This document shows positions 62,582 to 64,000 of a stretch of 64,000 nucleotides of DNA, piece by piece. The notes under the pieces are model-generated. The model worked only from the letters and a program-made list of their open reading frames with translations, had not been told where the DNA came from and ran no database searches. The translations under genes and the position numbers were made by a program. The DNA lies in the NCBI RefSeq assembly GCF_024339125.1, contig NZ_CP101417.1, positions 3,235,001-3,299,000 on the forward strand, given 5' to 3'. Positions within the stretch are counted from its first letter, which is position 1. The number at the start of each line of letters is the position of its first letter. Origin of the DNA: Xanthomonas hortorum. GTDB lineage: Bacteria > Pseudomonadota > Gammaproteobacteria > Xanthomonadales > Xanthomonadaceae.

Positions 62582-63013
62582 ATGCCTACCATCCGTCGCA
62601 GCGCACTGGTCGAACACAGCGCCACCCGCATGTTCGATCTGGTCAATGATGTCGCCGCCTATCCGCGCCGTTTCGGCTGGTGCGATGCTGCCCATGTGCT
62701 TGAGCAGGACCAGGCGCATATCGTGGCGCGCCTGGATCTGGGACTGGCGTCGTTCCGCACCTGGTTCACTACCGAAAATCGGCTTGAGCGTCCGGAACGT
62801 ATCGTCATGCATCTGCGCGACGGCCCGTTCAAGCGTCTGGAAGGGCTGTGGGAATTTCAGTCGCTCGGCGAAAACGCCTGCAAGGTCAGTTTGACGATGG
62901 AAGTGGAGACCAGCTCGCGTCTGCTGGGTCCGGCGCTGGCGCTGGGCTTTCAGGGGCTGGCCGATCGCATGGTCAACGATTTCGTGCGGGTCGCCGATCG
63001 CGGCGACGTGTAA
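62582..63013 (+). CDS. ratA: RatA/Coq10-family START-domain protein
   Basis: A 143-residue protein. RSALVEHSATRMFDLVNDVA, YPRRFGWCDAAHV and LDLGLASFRTWFTTEN are the Coq10/RatA pattern. E. coli RatA was described as a ribosome-association toxin; Coq10 homologues assist ubiquinone. The place beside smpB and ratB is widely conserved. Confidence 0.9.
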   Translation: MPTIRRSALVEHSATRMFDLVNDVAAYPRRFGWCDAAHVLEQDQAHIVARLDLGLASFRTWFTTENRLERPERIVMHLRDGPFKRLEGLWEFQSLGENACKVSLTMEVETSSRLLGPALALGFQGLADRMVNDFVRVADRGDV

Positions 63014-63016
63014 GCC

Positions 63017-63292
63017 ATGCAGGTCGAAGTGGTGTTGGCCTGGCCGGATCGCTACAGCTCGATGCAACTGGATCTGCCTGACGGCGCCACGGTAGCCGAG
63101 GCGATTGCCGCTTCTGGTCTGGCGGTGGATCAGCCAATCGCAGCGCAGGCGATTCATGGGGTAATTGCGCGACCGGATCAGGTGCTGCGCGATGGCGACC
63201 GAGTCGAATTGCTCAGGCCGCTGCTGCTGGATCCGAAAGAGGCGCGTCGCCGCCGTGCCGGACCCAGCAAAAAAGCCGGTCCCAACGCCTAG
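63017..63292 (+). CDS. RnfH-family ubiquitin-like protein (RatB)
   Basis: A 91-residue beta-grasp protein starting 3 bp after ratA, so co-translated. QVEVVLAWPDRYSSMQLDLP, VAEAIAASGL and LRDGDRVELLRPLLLDPKEA are the RnfH/RatB signature. Its role is not firmly known. Confidence 0.9.
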   Translation: MQVEVVLAWPDRYSSMQLDLPDGATVAEAIAASGLAVDQPIAAQAIHGVIARPDQVLRDGDRVELLRPLLLDPKEARRRRAGPSKKAGPNA

Positions 63293-63489
63293 TCGTTTGC
63301 CAGCGCTGCGACGCACGTGCGCGGTGCGGCACAGCGAACTCTTCCGGTCCCGAGAAGCCGAACCTAGCCGTTGGTTCGGACAAGCGCCTGTGGACACGAC
63401 GCAGCCGACAAAAAACGCGCTGTATCGGTGTCAGGGCCCGCGCTGCAGTCCTTGATTGAACACGTCTTTCCGACCAGCCAAAAATGAAA

Positions 63490-63515
63490 AACGCATCCGT
63501 TCGAAGGGATGCGTT
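63490..63515 (-). terminator. Terminator of bamE
   Basis: AACGCATCC and GGATGCGTT form a 9-bp stem with an 8-nt loop. On the minus strand it is followed by TTTTCATTTT, 51 nt beyond the bamE stop. Confidence 0.75.
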
Positions 63516-63565
63516 CTCTGGTCCTGCCAACACTCAGACGATCGCAAAATCGCCGAGCAGCCGCA

Positions 63566-63961
63566 TCAACGGCCGCGCTGCTTCTTCTTGTCGCGCGCCA
63601 GATTGCGGCCGAACTGCTTGGGTGCCGACTTGGCGAGCTGCTCGTCCTGGGCCGGGAAATAATCGCCCTCCCAACGGGTAACCTGCTCGTTTTCGAAGTA
63701 CACCACGAAGTTCTTGACCTCGGTGTGCGCCAGACGGTCTACGCGCTGGGTAGACGTGTAGTCCCAACGCTGCGCATGGAACGGGTCGGGGATCGAAGGA
63801 GTGCCCAGCAACGCGCTGACCTGCTGCTTGCTCTGGCCGACCTGGAGTTGCTCCACGGCATTCTGTTTGATCAGATTGCCCTGGTAGATCGGCTGCTTGT
63901 AGATGATGCCGCAGCCAGCGGTGGAAAGAGCAACGGCGGCGACCAGCAGGAGATTGCGCAT
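63566..63961 (-). CDS. bamE: Outer membrane assembly lipoprotein BamE
   Basis: A 131-residue lipoprotein of the Bam complex that inserts beta-barrels. Lipobox STAGC (Cys 17), then YKQPIYQGNLIKQNAVEQLQ, GQSKQQVSALLGTPSIPDPF and RWDYTSTQ, all typical of BamE. The tail is Lys/Arg-rich. The last 39 bp of the window upstream contain no complete gene. Confidence 0.95.
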   Translation of the reverse strand: MRNLLLVAAVALSTAGCGIIYKQPIYQGNLIKQNAVEQLQVGQSKQQVSALLGTPSIPDPFHAQRWDYTSTQRVDRLAHTEVKNFVVYFENEQVTRWEGDYFPAQDEQLAKSAPKQFGRNLARDKKKQRGR

Positions 63962-64000
63962 CGGGGATTAAGTGCTGAGGAAATCACGCCGATGATACAC

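Overview
The window looks like a chromosome segment from Xanthomonas or a close relative. The DNA is GC-rich, the tmRNA encodes the tag ANDDNYGSDYAIAA, a type III effector gene has an HrpX-type PIP box, and the housekeeping neighbourhoods (smpB/ratA/ratB/bamE, dnaB, gcdH, pldA) fit that genus. All identifications come from reading the sequence; no database search was run.

From 1 to about 38.4 kb the window is mostly ordinary chromosome. It holds the start of an ABC exporter (minus strand, cut by the window edge), class I fumarase, a Cys-rich secreted protein, GST, beta-carbonic anhydrase, a fatty-acid hydroxylase-like membrane protein, phospholipase A, a cold-shock protein and glycine-zipper proteins. 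Next come a small cytochrome c, TcdA, TatD, glutaryl-CoA dehydrogenase, a DUF3857/transglutaminase protein, AsnB, an FMN reductase, DnaB, photolyase and an OmpA-like lipoprotein. A LysR regulator stands divergent to an RND efflux operon (SDR, adaptor, pump, SDR, outer-membrane factor), followed by two diguanylate cyclases. Long palindromic repeats of two related classes (four A, two B) fill the larger intergenic gaps.

From 38,518 to 52,723 lies a genomic island inserted in the 3' end of the tmRNA gene (ssrA). The last 17 bp of ssrA are repeated at the far end, where the original ssrA terminator is stranded about 14 kb from its gene. Integrase relics sit at both ends, along with an Xre regulator and several IS elements. 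The cargo is a candidate RiPP (ribosomally made, modified peptide) locus of lower GC: two paralogous His-rich precursors, a HExxH-type putative peptide hydroxylase, a protein resembling a degenerate ATP-grasp, a SAM methyltransferase-like protein, two FtsX/MacB-type permeases and an exported M3-type peptidase. A 174-bp copy of an IS5-family 3' end is fused to the methyltransferase. No ABC ATPase is present, so an IS-linked deletion may have removed part of the locus.

From 53.2 to 61.9 kb a gene joining an alpha/beta-hydrolase-like region to a subtilisin-like protease is split by a 6,172-bp unit. The unit has IS21-type ends, a 6-bp target duplication (GCGTGG) and istA/istB, and carries a PIP-box-driven type III effector with a XopE-like acylation N-terminus. 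Removing the unit and one duplication restores one open frame. The window ends with smpB, ratA, ratB and bamE.
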